Positions 31,096 to 42,249 of a stretch of 64,000 nucleotides of DNA are shown piece by piece. This stretch comes from Euphorbia lathyris (lineage: Eukaryota; Streptophyta; Magnoliopsida; Malpighiales; Euphorbiaceae). The notes under the pieces were generated by a model. It worked only from the letters and a program-made list of their open reading frames with translations. It made no database searches and was not told the DNA's origin. The DNA lies in contig NC_088916.1 of NCBI RefSeq assembly GCF_963576675.1, forward strand, positions 55,801,001 to 55,865,000, in the 5' to 3' direction. Both the position numbers and the translations under genes were made by a program. Position 1 is the stretch's first letter; the number at the start of each line of letters is the position of its first letter.

Positions 31096-31690
31096 GTGGT
31101 TCGCACTAAGCAAACATCAAGACACATATTCAAAGCAGTGGGGCCACACTCCTTGGATGTATTAGCCCTGTGTGTTCCTACTTGTCTATCACAAGATGAT
31201 GTTCGTGCTTTCAAGACAATGTTCTTGTTTCCATCTGATTGGGAGGTCCGCCTCCCTTCAAACTCGAAGACTTCTTTTGCCTTTGCGCCTTCAGAATCGT
31301 TTGCCATTCATGAGGTCTTGTTGGAAATGGGAGTTCGTTTTCCTTTACCTTCTTTCTTCATGGATTTTTGAAGAGCAACAAATTGTCTCCGTCTCAGCTT
31401 CATCCTCAAGGATGGAGATTGCTTCTGGCATTTTACACGCTTTGTTAAGAAAAAGGGAGTAGTTCCAGTCGTCAACCTTTTTCATCTTTTTTACCTCCTT
31501 AGATCTCTCAAGGACAAATCCAGGCGATTTTCTCTTTAGAGGACCGATATGTGTGAGGAGGGATTATTCATCGATGATCTCCTTCCCATCGAGAAGTATG
31601 AAGATAGAGGGATTGTTGTTTTTCCTCCTGAAAGGATATGGAACATTCCTCTTTCATGGAGCTGGTGTTGGATTAGGCGAGGCGTCTCAC
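31096..31690 (+). pseudogene. Broken 'putative gypsy-type transposon' domain ORF of element X
   Basis: Translations in successive frames resemble the plant gypsy-type transposon N-terminal domain as I recall it: a FPLPSFFMDF-type segment, then W-R-L-L-x-A-F, then a segment ending NLFHLFYLLRSLK. At least two frameshifts and in-frame stops separate them, and no ATG starts the first piece. The domain is common in non-autonomous gypsy elements; its function is unknown. Confidence 0.5.
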
Positions 31691-32094
31691 GTCCATCGCA
31701 TTCCAAACTTTTAGATAGATATTCATCTGAGATTCTTATTCTTCAGTATGCGAAAAATCCTCTTAGTCACTTTTTAAAGGCTTTCCGTCATATCACGATT
31801 GGTTGAGAGATTACTCCATCCTTGACATCTGCGAAAGAAGGCAAGAGTTTTTGCTCTTCATCGGAAAAAACAACTACGGACCCTGGCCTTACGGACATGA
31901 CATCCGCATCTGATTTTGTCGATAGCCCGTCCTTGGTTGAGCAACAATTTAATGTTTCTTTGACGTTTGAATTGTCGAAAGATTCTCCACAGTTCATACC
32001 TAAGCCTGGTGAATGACTTAACAGGTTATGACTTCAACGCTTTTTTTGACGATTTTAATCTTAATCGTTTTTTGAGCTTTTTCTTCTGCCGTTA

Positions 32095-32430
32095 GCTTGT
32101 TTTGTCTGAGGTAAATTCCTCTTTGAGGTAGATTCCTCTCTGATGTAGATTCCTTTTTTGCAGGAAGCTCAGTGTAAAAGATGCTTTTGATTTGATTTTG
32201 ATCCTGAACCCTTCTGGATTCAAGCATTCCTGCTCCCCAATCACTTGAAATTCAATCTTAATTGAATGTAGATTCCTCTGTAAATTCCTCTTTGATGTAG
32301 ATTCCTCTTTAAGGTAAATTATTCTTTGAGGTAGATTCCTCTTTGAGGTAAATTCTTCTTTGAGGTAGATTCCTCTTTGATGTAAATTCTTCTTTGAGGT
32401 AGATTCCTCTTTTGCAAGGAGCTCAGTGTA
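32095..32430. repeat. 17-bp tandem repeat (GAGGTAGATTCCTCTTT)
   Basis: Roughly a dozen copies of GAGGTAGATTCCTCTTT and GAGGTAAATTCTTCTTT in two clusters, within a ~260-bp block that is itself partly duplicated: the TTTTGATTTGATTTTG and TTCCTGCTCCCCAATCAC tails occur twice. Confidence 0.85.
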
Positions 32431-32589
32431 AACAATGCTTTTGATTTGATTTTGAACCTGAACTCTTCTAGATTCAATCATTCCTGCTCCCCAATCACTT
32501 GAAATTCAATCTGAATTGAATGTGATTTTGATGAACTTTATGGATATTGCTTTAATAGAAATAACTGCCTGAACTTTGGTGAAAGCATT

Positions 32590-33715
32590 TAGCTTTTTTC
32601 TACACCAAGTGTCGTAACAGCCTTGATCCGTGTGCATTCATGGTCTGTTACACCCATATGTCTTAACGATTTTGATAATTGTGTGCACCAAGGTGAAAGC
32701 GTTTCACTTTTTTCTACACCATGTGTCTTAACAGCCTTGATAAATGCGTGCACCATGGTGAAAGCGCTTTGCTTTTTCCTACACCAAGTGTCTTAACAGC
32801 CTTGATAACTGCATGCACTATGGTGAAAGCGTTTTGCTTTTTTCTACACCAAGTGTCTTAATAGCCTTGATCCGTGTGCATTCATGGTCTGTTACACCCA
32901 TATGTCTTAACGGTTTTGATAACTGTGTGCACCAAGGTGAAAGCGTTTCGCTTTTTTCTACACCATGTGTCTTAATAGCCTTGATAACTGCGTGCACCAT
33001 GGTGAAAGCGTTTTGCTTTTTTCTACACCAAGTGTCTTAACAGCCTTGATCCGTGTGCATTCATGGTCTGTTACACCCATATGTCTTAACGGTTTTGATA
33101 ACTGTGTGCACCAAGGTGAAAGCGTTTTGCTTTTTTTTTTACACCATGTGTCTTAACAGCCTTGATAACTGCGTGCACCATGGTGAAAGAGTTTTGCTTT
33201 TTTCTACACCAAGTGTCTTAACAACCTTGATCCGTGTGCATTCATGGTCTATTACACCCATATGTCTTAACGGTTTTGATAACTGCGTGCACCAAGGTGA
33301 AAGCGTTTCGCTTTTTTCTACACCATGTGTCTTAACAACCTTGATAACTGCGTGCACCGTGGTGAAAGCGTTTATGCTTTTTTCTACACCAGGCGTCTTA
33401 ACAGCCTTGATAACTGCGTGCACCGTGGTGAAAGCATTTATGCTTTTTTCTACACCAGGCGTCTTAACAGCCTTGATAACTGCGTGCACCATGGTGAAAG
33501 CGTTTATGCTTTTTTCTACACCAGGCGTCTTAATAGCCTTGATAACTGCATGCACCATGGTGAAAGCGTTTCGCTTTTTTCTACACCAAGTGTCTTAACA
33601 GCCTTGATCCGTGTGCATTCATGGTCTGTTACACCTATATGTCTTAACGGTTTTGATAGAGACAACTGCGTACACAATAGTGAAAGCGTTAGCTTTTCCT
33701 CCACATTATATATAT
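32590..33715. repeat. Satellite array with higher-order structure (~60-67-bp units)
   Basis: About 17 units of two types. Type A contains GATAACTGCGTGCACCATGG and GCTTTTTTCTACACC. Type B contains GATCCGTGTGCATTCATGG and TTACACCCATATGTC. The order is mostly B-A-A with a run of four A units at 33,330-33,560. Because the unit is close to a multiple of three without stops, long chance ORFs arise on both strands; I do not call them genes. Confidence 0.9.
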
Positions 33716-34050
33716 AAAAAAATCAGAAGTATGTAGCATAAATAAGGTAAGAAAACAAATCGAAGTCCTGAAGGAAGGCGGGTGTAGACACCGAGTCGGA
33801 GGACCTGTGACGAAAACCCATAACAAGACGGTTGAAGCGGTTGGTTCCGATAATTTAAAGTAAAAATAATAATAAAAGTCACGAGAGGATCTGTAGGGGT
33901 TGCGATCGTCAAGTGGACGGCTCGCAGGTGCTCATCGGCGTTGGGCGAGCGCCTAGCGGCAGCCGGCGCGCGCCCGACGGCAGTTGGAAGCGCGCGCGGC
34001 AGCGAGGGGTGCACACCCAGCGGCAGCGGGGCACGCGCGCCCAACCTACA

Positions 34051-34253
34051 TTGGGCGGACGCCCAACGACGTTGGGCGAACGCCCAACATCTGTGGGGCA
34101 AACGCCCGTTGGGCGCACGCCCAACGACGTTGGGTGAACGCCCAACCAACGTTGGGCGAACGCCCAACATCTGTTGGGCGCACGCCCAACATTAGTTGGG
34201 CGCGCGCCAACACTGGTTGGGCGTAGCCCGACACCGGTCGGGCTACGCCCAAA
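34051..34253 (+). repeat. Palindrome array TTGGGCGNNCGCCCAA, ~21-bp period
   Basis: About ten consecutive units. Most are a 16-bp near-perfect palindrome plus a 5-6-bp linker (CGACG, CATCTG, CATTAG and similar). Units are 21 or 22 bp, with one shorter copy, and the array ends 20 bp before the TATA box. Confidence 0.92.
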
Positions 34254-34273
34254 TTTTTTTTGGGATCCGTACC

Positions 34274-34280
34274 TATAAAA
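34274..34280 (+). promoter_or_regulatory. TATA box of the Tat/Ogre-like LTR
   Basis: TATAAAA followed by GGCACGGATCC, directly downstream of the palindrome array and about 490 bp into the LTR, where a U3 promoter is expected. Confidence 0.75.
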
Positions 34281-35176
34281 GGCACGGATCCCCATGCATT
34301 TGAGAGGAAAAAGGGGACTTTTTGGAGAGCTTCTCACTCTAAGGAAATTTTTAGAGAGAGAAAGTGAATTTTTTGGGAAAAACATTTTTTTTCCTAAAAA
34401 AATCCAAATTTTCCAAAGTTAAATATTTTACCAAAAACACCGAAAAATCACGATTCGTGGAATCAACCGACTTCAGCTGTCAATACCGATCTTGAGGTAT
34501 TATCCGAGGACTAGACTCGTTTTATTTATTTCCTTTATTTATTTATTCATTTTATTTATTTATTCTAAAGTTTTATTTATTTAGTTAATTATTTATTTAT
34601 CACGTTTTATTTATTATTCCGCATTTATTTAATTTTCGTCTCGTGTTAAACAAACGTTTGGTTTTGTTTTTGAAATAAAAAACCTCGTTTTAATATCCCA
34701 ATACGAACCGTGATCCGACTAAAAGGTAGTTCGGGATAAAAAGAAACGTTGTAATTATAAGTTTTGAAAATATTTCTAAATAACGTTTAAAAATAAAACG
34801 TCATTTTAGGAGTCTCCGTTATAGCCTATGATCCTATTTTGGTAGTTCGGAGGTCCAAAATGATAGAATAGATCTAATCTAAAGCATTTGAATAAATCTG
34901 AAAAGTATAGGGACTGTTTCTGATATTCTGTCATTTCTGTCACTAACAGTAGATTAGCGACGGATTTTCCGTCGGTAATCTGCTGGAATCCGAAAATCAC
35001 CCTTTTAACCCTCTTTTCTCAACTTTTTTGATATTTATACTTGTGTACATATGTATTTAATTATGTAATATGTTTATAAAAATTATTTTTAAGTCCTATA
35101 ACTATTAATTATGTATTATATATCTATTTATTCCATGTTGAAATTTAATTTGTTTGGATTTAATGTTATAAAGTAA

Positions 35177-35182
<6 letters not shown>

Positions 35183-35230
<48 letters not shown>
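35183..35230. repeat. (TA)n microsatellite
   Basis: About 24 TA units, in the R/U5 part of the interrupted LTR. Confidence 0.95.
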
Positions 35231-35233
<3 letters not shown>

Positions 35234-35434
35234 TTTGGGTTGTTTGGGTTATATTAGCTATTATTAGGTGAAACCATTTTGGGATAAATGATATTCTCTT
35301 ATTTTGGGACTTTTGCCCATTATTTTTACATAGCTTTAACTAGAATAAAAAAATGTATTATATTTAGTATTCTTTTTCATTTTCTTTATTATATCATATA
35401 GTATTTCTTACTCATTTTTATCTATAGATATATC

Positions 35435-36723
35435 TGTTGTCCTATAAACAGACTCTAGCAAGTGTACTAGATACAAGTAATAAAGTGATAAGTGAGTATC
35501 GTCTCCACAGGGATTGTGATACAAATAAATAAGAGAAATTGTTGCTAAACAGTGTGTGTTATAAAAAAGCCTTCCTTTATGGTTGTTTGTTTGATATTGG
35601 TTGATTAGTGACTAGCAAATTACTCAATCAGGGAAATAGGGTTACTTTTCAACGATTAAAGGAAGAGAACAGGCTTTACATGACCGAACACGGTGTGCTA
35701 CATCTTACAACATTCGATGAATAAAAGATAATGCCAACGAAGCCAAAGTATCAGTTTTCAAGTGAGTTTGAGTCAACTGTCGTGTGTTCTCAAACTCCTA
35801 AGATTTACTAACATCTTTAGCGTCCTAAAGATACGTTCTTTCTAGCATTAAGAACAAAACTGCATTTCTAGATGAGAAAACCCTCGACACAACCTTCTAA
35901 CTTGTCAGCTTCGAAGATGGGAGATCAATAGAGATATCGGTGAAGATGAAAGCAGTGTCCTAACATTCATCTAACACATACATACATGCTTACGCAAGAA
36001 AGTTAAATCCTCATTGATCACAACATTGGCAAAATACTAGATATTCATATAAGCGTTGTAAAACTTACATCACCGGGTCGGCCATGCCGAGCCCGTTCAA
36101 AAGGTCTACTCACTCATATCGAGCAGTGAGCAGAGGAATATTGTTGTTACCGCTTGAGACTCCATGAGAGCTCTCTTCTCCTTCTATTCTATTTGATACA
36201 AAGAACTAAAGCTAGAAAAGAAAATAAAATCCGATCCCTAAACCTTCTCTGCTTTTCCTATTTAAAGGGGAAAAGACCGAGACTGTCCAAAATCTGGTAC
36301 AACTTCGTACCCTTCTTACACACAAAGTCAACTACTTACTACAATTAACAAACTAACGAAATGATTAACTTTTAGATTAACCCTTGAACACTCAATGGGG
36401 TGAGACTTCAAATCATCTTGCTACTTTGGGCAATCCCGTCGCCACACACTTTCACCTGCTCCTCCCGCCGCTTTCCTTTCACTGCCACCAACGATCTGTC
36501 GCTGTCCGTCGTTGGATAATCTGGCGTTTAACCGCTGGATACAAGTAAGGCTCCACTCCTCATTGGCATTAGCGAAACAAGCTGTTTCCAGCGAGTTTAG
36601 CATTTTTCTTTGCTTATCTGCACAAGGACATTAATCAGCCCTTATTCCTTGCAAAATGATATAAAAATACCCGAATTTCCTTATAAATTAACTGTTTAAT
36701 CTTAGTCAATTTCATGCCTAACA
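35435..36723 (-). repeat. Athila 3' LTR
   Basis: In element orientation it reads TGTTAGGCATG...GGACAACA. It is the partner of 61,187-62,475. Small ORFs here are repeated in the other LTR and are not genes. Confidence 0.95.
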
Positions 36724-36735
36724 AATACCCCCAAA
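36724..36735 (-). other. Athila polypurine tract
   Basis: Minus strand TTTGGGGGTATT immediately before the 3' LTR, where plus-strand DNA synthesis would start. Confidence 0.75.
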
Positions 36736-38275
36736 TTGAACCTTTGCTTGTCCTCAAGCAATAAATTGTAAGAAGAGAGTAAACAAAAGGGTTAGGAATG
36801 AAATTAGTTTAATAACTGAGAAAGACGAGTAAAGAAACATAGAACGCTTGGTATTACTAGGAGATGAACAGATGCATGCTAATGTTTTATCGAAGAGTAA
36901 AAGCTTGTTTTGAAAGTTGTGTCCTTTTTGCTCAAGAAATTCCTCAAATCTTAAAATTTAGACTTCCTTTTTCACAAAGAGTTACCAACGGCCAGACATG
37001 CCTCACTAAGGGATGGAATAATTCACTCACTCTCACATGGCATCTTTTTGCCATAGGAAAACGAATGCGATTTCACTCCTCAGCTCAGACACCACACCCT
37101 TAGGGCGTGAGTTTGCCTATTGATCCCGAGTCTAAGGGTCAAGGTTCCTCCTGACATAGTCCAAAGGACTTTGTAAAGGTTGTAATGTTAGGCTAGGGCT
37201 CTGGTTTGACAGTGAAAAGCTATTTCAGTGTATGAATTCTGTCTTTTTGCACTTTATTTATCATATGCAGCCTATAATGATTGCAGTTTACACACACTTC
37301 TTCTACACAACCTGTTCACACATAACCCAGTACTCTTTTGAATATAAAGGTTCCTTCCTCCCCATATTATGTTCCCTAGTTCCTTCAATCTTTTCCTTTT
37401 TCTCAATTGCTTATATTTGCATAACTTAAGCACATGATTTTTATTTTAAACAATTGGCAATTCGAGGCATAAGACAGAACTCAAGGTATTTTAGAGTTAA
37501 GTGGAGGGAGAGGGCTATTATTTGTGGTTATTCAGAAAGAGCAGGTTATGACTCGGCTTGGTTATCCTAATAATTGGGGTGCATAGCACAGGTGCCTTTT
37601 GTGTAGCGGAGGGAATAACTAAATGCCTTTTTCCTCCTATGAAATTCAGAACTAATCACCGTTTCATCAGGGTACCAAGGCAAATTCTCCCTAAAGATAG
37701 TGAGTGCCGGCCCACTCAAAAAAAAAACAATGCATACCATGGATGCATTATGAGGCTCAATTTCTCACTATTTTCGGGGGAAAAAATGCAGTAAGGCCAT
37801 GATTACTAATTTTGAAAGAGGAATTAAAGATTTCAAAATTTTTGGAACTTCCTTCATCAGGGAACACGAAATACAAACAAGCAATTAACACAACCTAACA
37901 CCAAAGCAAGCACAGTCTGCTCTATGATTCCTACATAACACCAAGCAATTCTCTAGATGGAACAAACAGGCGGAAAGAAAATAATGGAAGCAGACAATAA
38001 TTACCAAGGATATGCACAAGGATTCTCAAGGGATATTTGTTCTACATCAAATCACTAAATTAAACCAACAGATTTGCAGCATTTATCATGTTATTTCCGC
38101 ATAAATTATAAATTGTGATGCACACAGCACAATCCCCACCCCCAAAAGAAAACAAAACATTGTCCTCAATGTTAATAATCACGGCAGCGGATTGTATAAG
38201 ATAGGCGGAACAAAACATGAAAGAGTAAGGGTGTTAGAGGTTACCAGATGCTAGGACAGCGAATATTTGGTCAGA
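36736..38275 (-). other. Athila 3' untranslated region
   Basis: About 1.5 kb between the env-like frame and the polypurine tract with no credible coding frame, as is usual in Athila elements. Nothing else recognised. Confidence 0.6.
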
Positions 38276-39715
38276 TCAGGCGTGATGGGAAAGAGAGGAG
38301 TTAACCTCGCTATCCCCAGGGGCAGGAATACCCTCCTCCTTTGAGGAGGCGGCAGCGTTAACCTTAACATTGGCACTGGCAGGTGTTTCAGGCACTTGTC
38401 TTACTGGACTTTTCACAGAGAAACCAGAAGGACTTTCTTTGGCAGGCTCCTCAATGCACAAGCTTTTAAGCATGTCGATCTCGCCCTGTTGTGATGCGTA
38501 CTTTTGCTCCATGGCGAATATCATTTCGCGGTTTGCCAGATTCTGGGCAAACAGGGCATTGAATTTATCCATCACATCCTCGCAGGTCATCTTTGCACAT
38601 TTCTTATAAAAGGTCAAGTCTTTTGGCTTCTCGACTTGCTCGGAATCTGACGACACTGATAGGGTAGGCTCGCTTTTCCTTTTCCAGCTCTCAGTCTGCC
38701 GAGATGTAACAAAATCAGACATCCAGACCCATTTCCCATTCACAATCTTTCCAAATAACATCTTTTGGAGGCTCTTGAGATCAATAGGGTCAGGGTGATT
38801 CACAATCGTGAGACGAGAGTGGTCTTCAGGTTTAAACACCCCGATTGACTCCGCAATTCCGGTGACAATGCTGCCACAACAGATAATCGACAAGCTTTTT
38901 TTAGAAAAAGCGCTGATGTACTCCCCAAACCAGAATCCCAAATTCATTCTCGGTCCAACTGCCATACTCCACAACGCGGTGAGATCTGCATGTGGCATGG
39001 TGGCTTGGTTTTCCCGGGCGAAGATTGTACCAGAGATCAACTTGTGCAAATACCGAACAACATAATCATCGATATTGGACGCCTTGGATGAACTGCCGTC
39101 ATAATGTTTCTGCCCTGAAAGTGATTCCCAGAAGGCCACAGGGTCGAAAAGATCAGGCGTTGTGGTGAATGCCTCTTTATAGCTCTTGGATTCTAGGTCG
39201 TCATCATTGGTAGCATCTAACATCTGGTTGAACAAGTTAAGCGAAGGCCTTTGGGAGTGACCCATTAGCCTGAAGCAAAACTTTCCCTCTTCATCAGGAT
39301 CGGTAATCTCCGCATTGTGCTTAAAAGTTGCCAAGAACTCGAGTGTTAGTTCCCGATAGGCCGGTTCCGTCATTTCAAAGAAACATTCAAAATGGCCAGA
39401 CTTCATGAGGGTGCGTACACGATCCTCGAGCTTAAGCCTTTTTAGGGTTTCCCATCAAACTGTTCGGATGGGTCCGAACTGAAGTTTCGCGAGCTCATCA
39501 TAGTACGCCTGAACAGAGATGTCTTTGAACTGGGAAAGCTTCTTGACCAGCTTCTTATCAGGGACAAACGCCACAGTGCACGGTTCCGCCATTTTTGCCT
39601 TTGCTTTTTCCTTCTTGGAAGAACCCTCAATTTTCACGTTTTTGCCCGAGCCTCGGGTTCTCATTTCGCTGTCAAGTTTAAGTAGGGTTTTCCAGTGGTA
39701 TAGGGCACAGATCAT
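38276..39715 (-). pseudogene. Athila ORF1 (env-like position) protein, one nonsense codon
   Basis: One frame of 480 codons with a single internal TGA (complement of 39455-39457). The part after the stop (376 codons from 39406) matches the 'Arabidopsis retrotransposon ORF-1' (Athila) family: a YREL..EFLATF segment, FRLMG, then a W-rich block. A Ser/Pro-rich C-terminus follows. It lies downstream of integrase, where Athila elements carry an envelope-like ORF of unproven function; I see no clear membrane segment. The N-terminal 80 residues are Lys-rich. The start could be 39715 or the Met at 39664. Confidence 0.8.
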
Positions 39716-40278
39716 GAACTGCCTTTGTGAAAAGAAGTCTCAAAGAAAAGAAAGAAATTTGGTGATAGAAGGTCTGAACTGAGATACATCTTCTTTAAGT
39801 AGGGAAACGAGGCGTCTTTCCGCCAATCTGTCAGTTTGAGGCCGAATCAAAGTTGGCCACTTGGACAAATCGGCAGAAAGGCGCGTGTTTTTGAATCAGA
39901 AAGAGGGTAGATGAACGGTCAAGATTTAATTTTAGCATTTATACCCCCCAACCGTTCAATCTTATCGAGGAGAAAAACATGCGGTATGATTGCCTATTTG
40001 GCAATAGGAGTGGACGTTCCACTTTCCCTAGCTTTAATAACAAAATCCTACCGCCCAAATTTCTTCAATTTTTCCTTTCCCTACAACACAGGTACAATTG
40101 TACTACCTCACCCTTGGAAGGATTTTTAGGTTTTGCAATTGTGCCTAGGCAGAATTTACTCAAGATGAAGTCACTTCAAACACACTTTACACAACGGAAA
40201 CAACTAAAATAACAAAGTAAAGATAAAAATCAATAAAATGCAAAGTTACTTGTGCTACAATTGGTGTTTGTAGCGGAC
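39716..40278 (-). other. Athila spacer between integrase and ORF1
   Basis: Non-coding. It ends at the insertion site of element Y (CGGAC, 40274-40278). The rest of this spacer is the ~20 bp next to the integrase stop at 55,678-55,702. Confidence 0.6.
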
Positions 40279-40514
40279 TGATAGGGGTATTTTACCCCTA
40301 TCTTTTAGCGTGATTTACGGGATGATTTCGGGTAAAATAAATAAGTTTGATTGCAAAATAAAGTGTTTTTGATAAATAAAGAAATACAAATAAATCTCGT
40401 ACTTTTAGTTTATTTCCCTCGTTTTTGATTAGTTTAGGAAATAAAAACGTCAAGCTAACTCGGCTCTCAAGTTTTGTATTTCAGGTACGGGAAAGGAGCA
40501 AAAATCCACTCCAT

Positions 40515-40983
40515 ACGCGGGGCGTATAAGCCTCTACGCGGGGCGTGAAACATGGTGTCGGTAATGATTACCTTATCCACAGATGCCATGTGGAACTGAC
40601 TCAACATACGCGGGGCGTATGCCATTTTACGCGGGGCGTATGACACATGTCGGCAATAATTGGCCTAATCCTGAAAGTCAGACTGCATTGTCTCCCGGAG
40701 TCAACTCTCCATACGCGGGGCGTATCACTATATACGCGGGGCATAAAAGGCAGTTCTTCAATGTAAAAAGATCAGAGACTCATTTACGCGGGGCGTACTT
40801 CAGCTACGCACGACGTAAATGCTCCAATTCAAGCAATAAAACTTCAGAGACTCAAACACGCGGGGCGTACTTCAGCTACGCATGGCGTGTGTGAGACAAT
40901 TAGACACGGAATTGGTCCACATGCAGGAGATTTCTGACGGAATGGGCACTTACGCGGGGCGTAAACCACTTTACGCGGGGCGT
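40515..40983 (+). repeat. Six direct pairs of ACGCGGGGCGT, 20-21 bp apart
   Basis: Start-to-start spacings within pairs, read directly: 21, 21, 21, 20, 20, 21. The left member of each pair is the perfect 11-mer. Right members are perfect in three pairs and degenerate in the others (ACGCGGGGCAT, ACGCACGACGT, ACGCATGGCGT). Gaps between pairs vary from about 50 to 80 bp. Confidence 0.95.
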
Positions 40984-41062
40984 ATCATGGGATTTCTGCA
41001 CCAAATAATGTTGCTCCATGCTTGTGCTTTGTGAAATTACAAACTTGCCCTTGCTTGATGCC

Positions 41063-41070
41063 TATAAATA
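41063..41070 (+). promoter_or_regulatory. TATA box of element Y 5' LTR
   Basis: TATAAATA, about 80 bp after the last motif pair. The same box sits at 54650-54657 in the 3' LTR. Confidence 0.65.
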
Positions 41071-42096
41071 GATAGCTCTTGAACTTCATTTGACACCAAT
41101 TACATACTAGAGAGCTATACTATACTCTTTTCCTTTCTTGTAATTTAGATTCAGATTTTGTAGTTAAAACTCTCCCCCTCGAGAGCTTGTTCGGTTGTTC
41201 CGGCGTTCCATCAAAGTTCCGCTCCATCATTCATCACCAAGCTCAAGAGTCCCACCTCCACGACCTAGGAGATGGCTTTGAGTCCGGTTAGCTAGTTCCA
41301 AGGGCGGATTCTCCCTTTTTACTTGCTAATTAGCTTGTACTCTTCCTATGTACTAGGCTTGGTTGTATTTCATCTAAACACTTTCCATATTTATAATTCA
41401 TGGTTTATAATCTCTATTTCCCTTTACGTGTTAATGTTTATTGCTTGTTTTGATATTGATAATTGATTATTGTGTAGGAGCATGCGATTACCGCCGCCAT
41501 CCGGGCTATCTTTAGGGAATTATATAGGTGTTGCCTCACCGGAAGTGACAAACCGGAAACCGTAGGAATTGACAAGCCACAGAACTTACGGGCCCTAATT
41601 TCTAACTCCCCCGCATTAGACACGCCTTGACTAGGAATCACGTAGTCTAAGTACTTCACGGGTCGGTCTTACTACACTTGGTCGTCTTTGCAAGAGTAAA
41701 CCATTATCCGTATACATTTAGAGTCGTTATTTATCGTGGTTATAACTTATCACACACATCCCGCTTCGTAGAGTTTTAGCTGCACGAATCTGAGTCGCCA
41801 ATAGTTAGGAATAGTGTGTAGTTGTGTCCTACTTTATCCCAAAGTAATCACCGCTTAAATAACATACGAAACCGAGTCGTCAAATACTTGTAATTATAAA
41901 TCCCGTGGATTCGATACCCGGTCTTAACCGGATTATTACTTGATACGACGGGGTACACTTGCCCCTAAGTAGTCGTGACGTCTAGTAAATATAAAGCACT
42001 TAGAAAGACCACATCCATATTCGTAGCACATTCACCGTAATACACATTAAGTCGTCGTAAGAAACTCTACCACTAGGCGTCGCGCTATCAAGTTTT

Positions 42097-42114
42097 TGGC
42101 GCCGTTACCGGGGA
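42097..42114 (+). other. Element Y primer-binding site (tRNA-Asp type)
   Basis: TGGCGCCGTTACCGGGGA, six bases after the LTR. It differs at one base from the site in the surrounding Athila and is complementary to the 3' end of plant tRNA-Asp as I know it. Confidence 0.85.
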
Positions 42115-42249
42115 TTTGTAATTTCCTACAATATTAGACAAAAACGTTTCATTGTTAGTTTAAGCATTCTTTTTGTATAAATTGTTTATATATACGTTTG
42201 CTAACATTATTCTTTTTTGTTGATAATTCTTATATACTTGCTTTACTTT

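Larger units (their letters stand above)
26691..33782 (+). mobile_element. Degenerate satellite-rich gypsy-type LTR element (element X)
   Basis: The left end starts TGTAGC and runs to CTGAAGGAAGGCGG (26,691-26,765). A diverged version of the same start, also ending CTGAAGGAAGGCGG, reappears at 33,732-33,782, so the two look like the beginnings of a left and a right LTR. A TATA-like TATTTATAGG near 27,005 fits an LTR promoter. The interior holds three different tandem-repeat arrays, a broken gypsy-type ORF and a solo LTR. The right LTR is cut by the Tat/Ogre-like element. LTR length and primer site could not be fixed. Confidence 0.5.
33783..35434 (+). mobile_element. Tat/Ogre-like 5' LTR, left part (interrupted by Athila)
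   Basis: It begins TGTAGACACCGAGTC, with a short terminal inverted repeat against the LTR end ...TGTCTAACA at 63,601. The other part lies at 62,481-63,601, so the full LTR is about 2.77 kb. It contains a GC-rich U3 with a palindrome array, a TATA box, then AT-rich R/U5. The preceding GGCGG is the likely 5-bp target, but the element's other end is outside the window. Lineage is inferred from the primer site and style of leader. Confidence 0.7.
40279..42090 (+). repeat. Element Y 5' LTR
   Basis: Contains six motif pairs (40,515-40,983), a TATA box at 41063-41070 and an R/U5 with no long ORF. It differs from the 3' LTR by two 21-bp motif-unit differences and about 26 substitutions by eye. Confidence 0.95.

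Noticed and set aside
32590..33715. Regularly spaced repeats considered as a CRISPR-like array, and long ORFs on both strands considered as repeat proteins
   Set aside because: The units are contiguous tandem satellites without unique spacers, in plant DNA. The ORFs exist only because the unit length and composition avoid stops; they overlap on both strands and have no start context.
33706..34385. Overlapping ORFs of up to 158 codons in the GC-rich palindrome region
   Set aside because: Palindromes give open frames on both strands at once. The sequence is an LTR U3 with a repeat array, and no domain is visible.
36154..36348. Small ORFs conserved between the two Athila LTRs
   Set aside because: Identity reflects the recent duplication of the LTR, not selection. 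No domain.
41438..41659. Small minus-strand ORF repeated in both element Y LTRs
   Set aside because: It appears twice only because LTRs are duplicated. No domain or promoter, and it is antisense to the element transcript.
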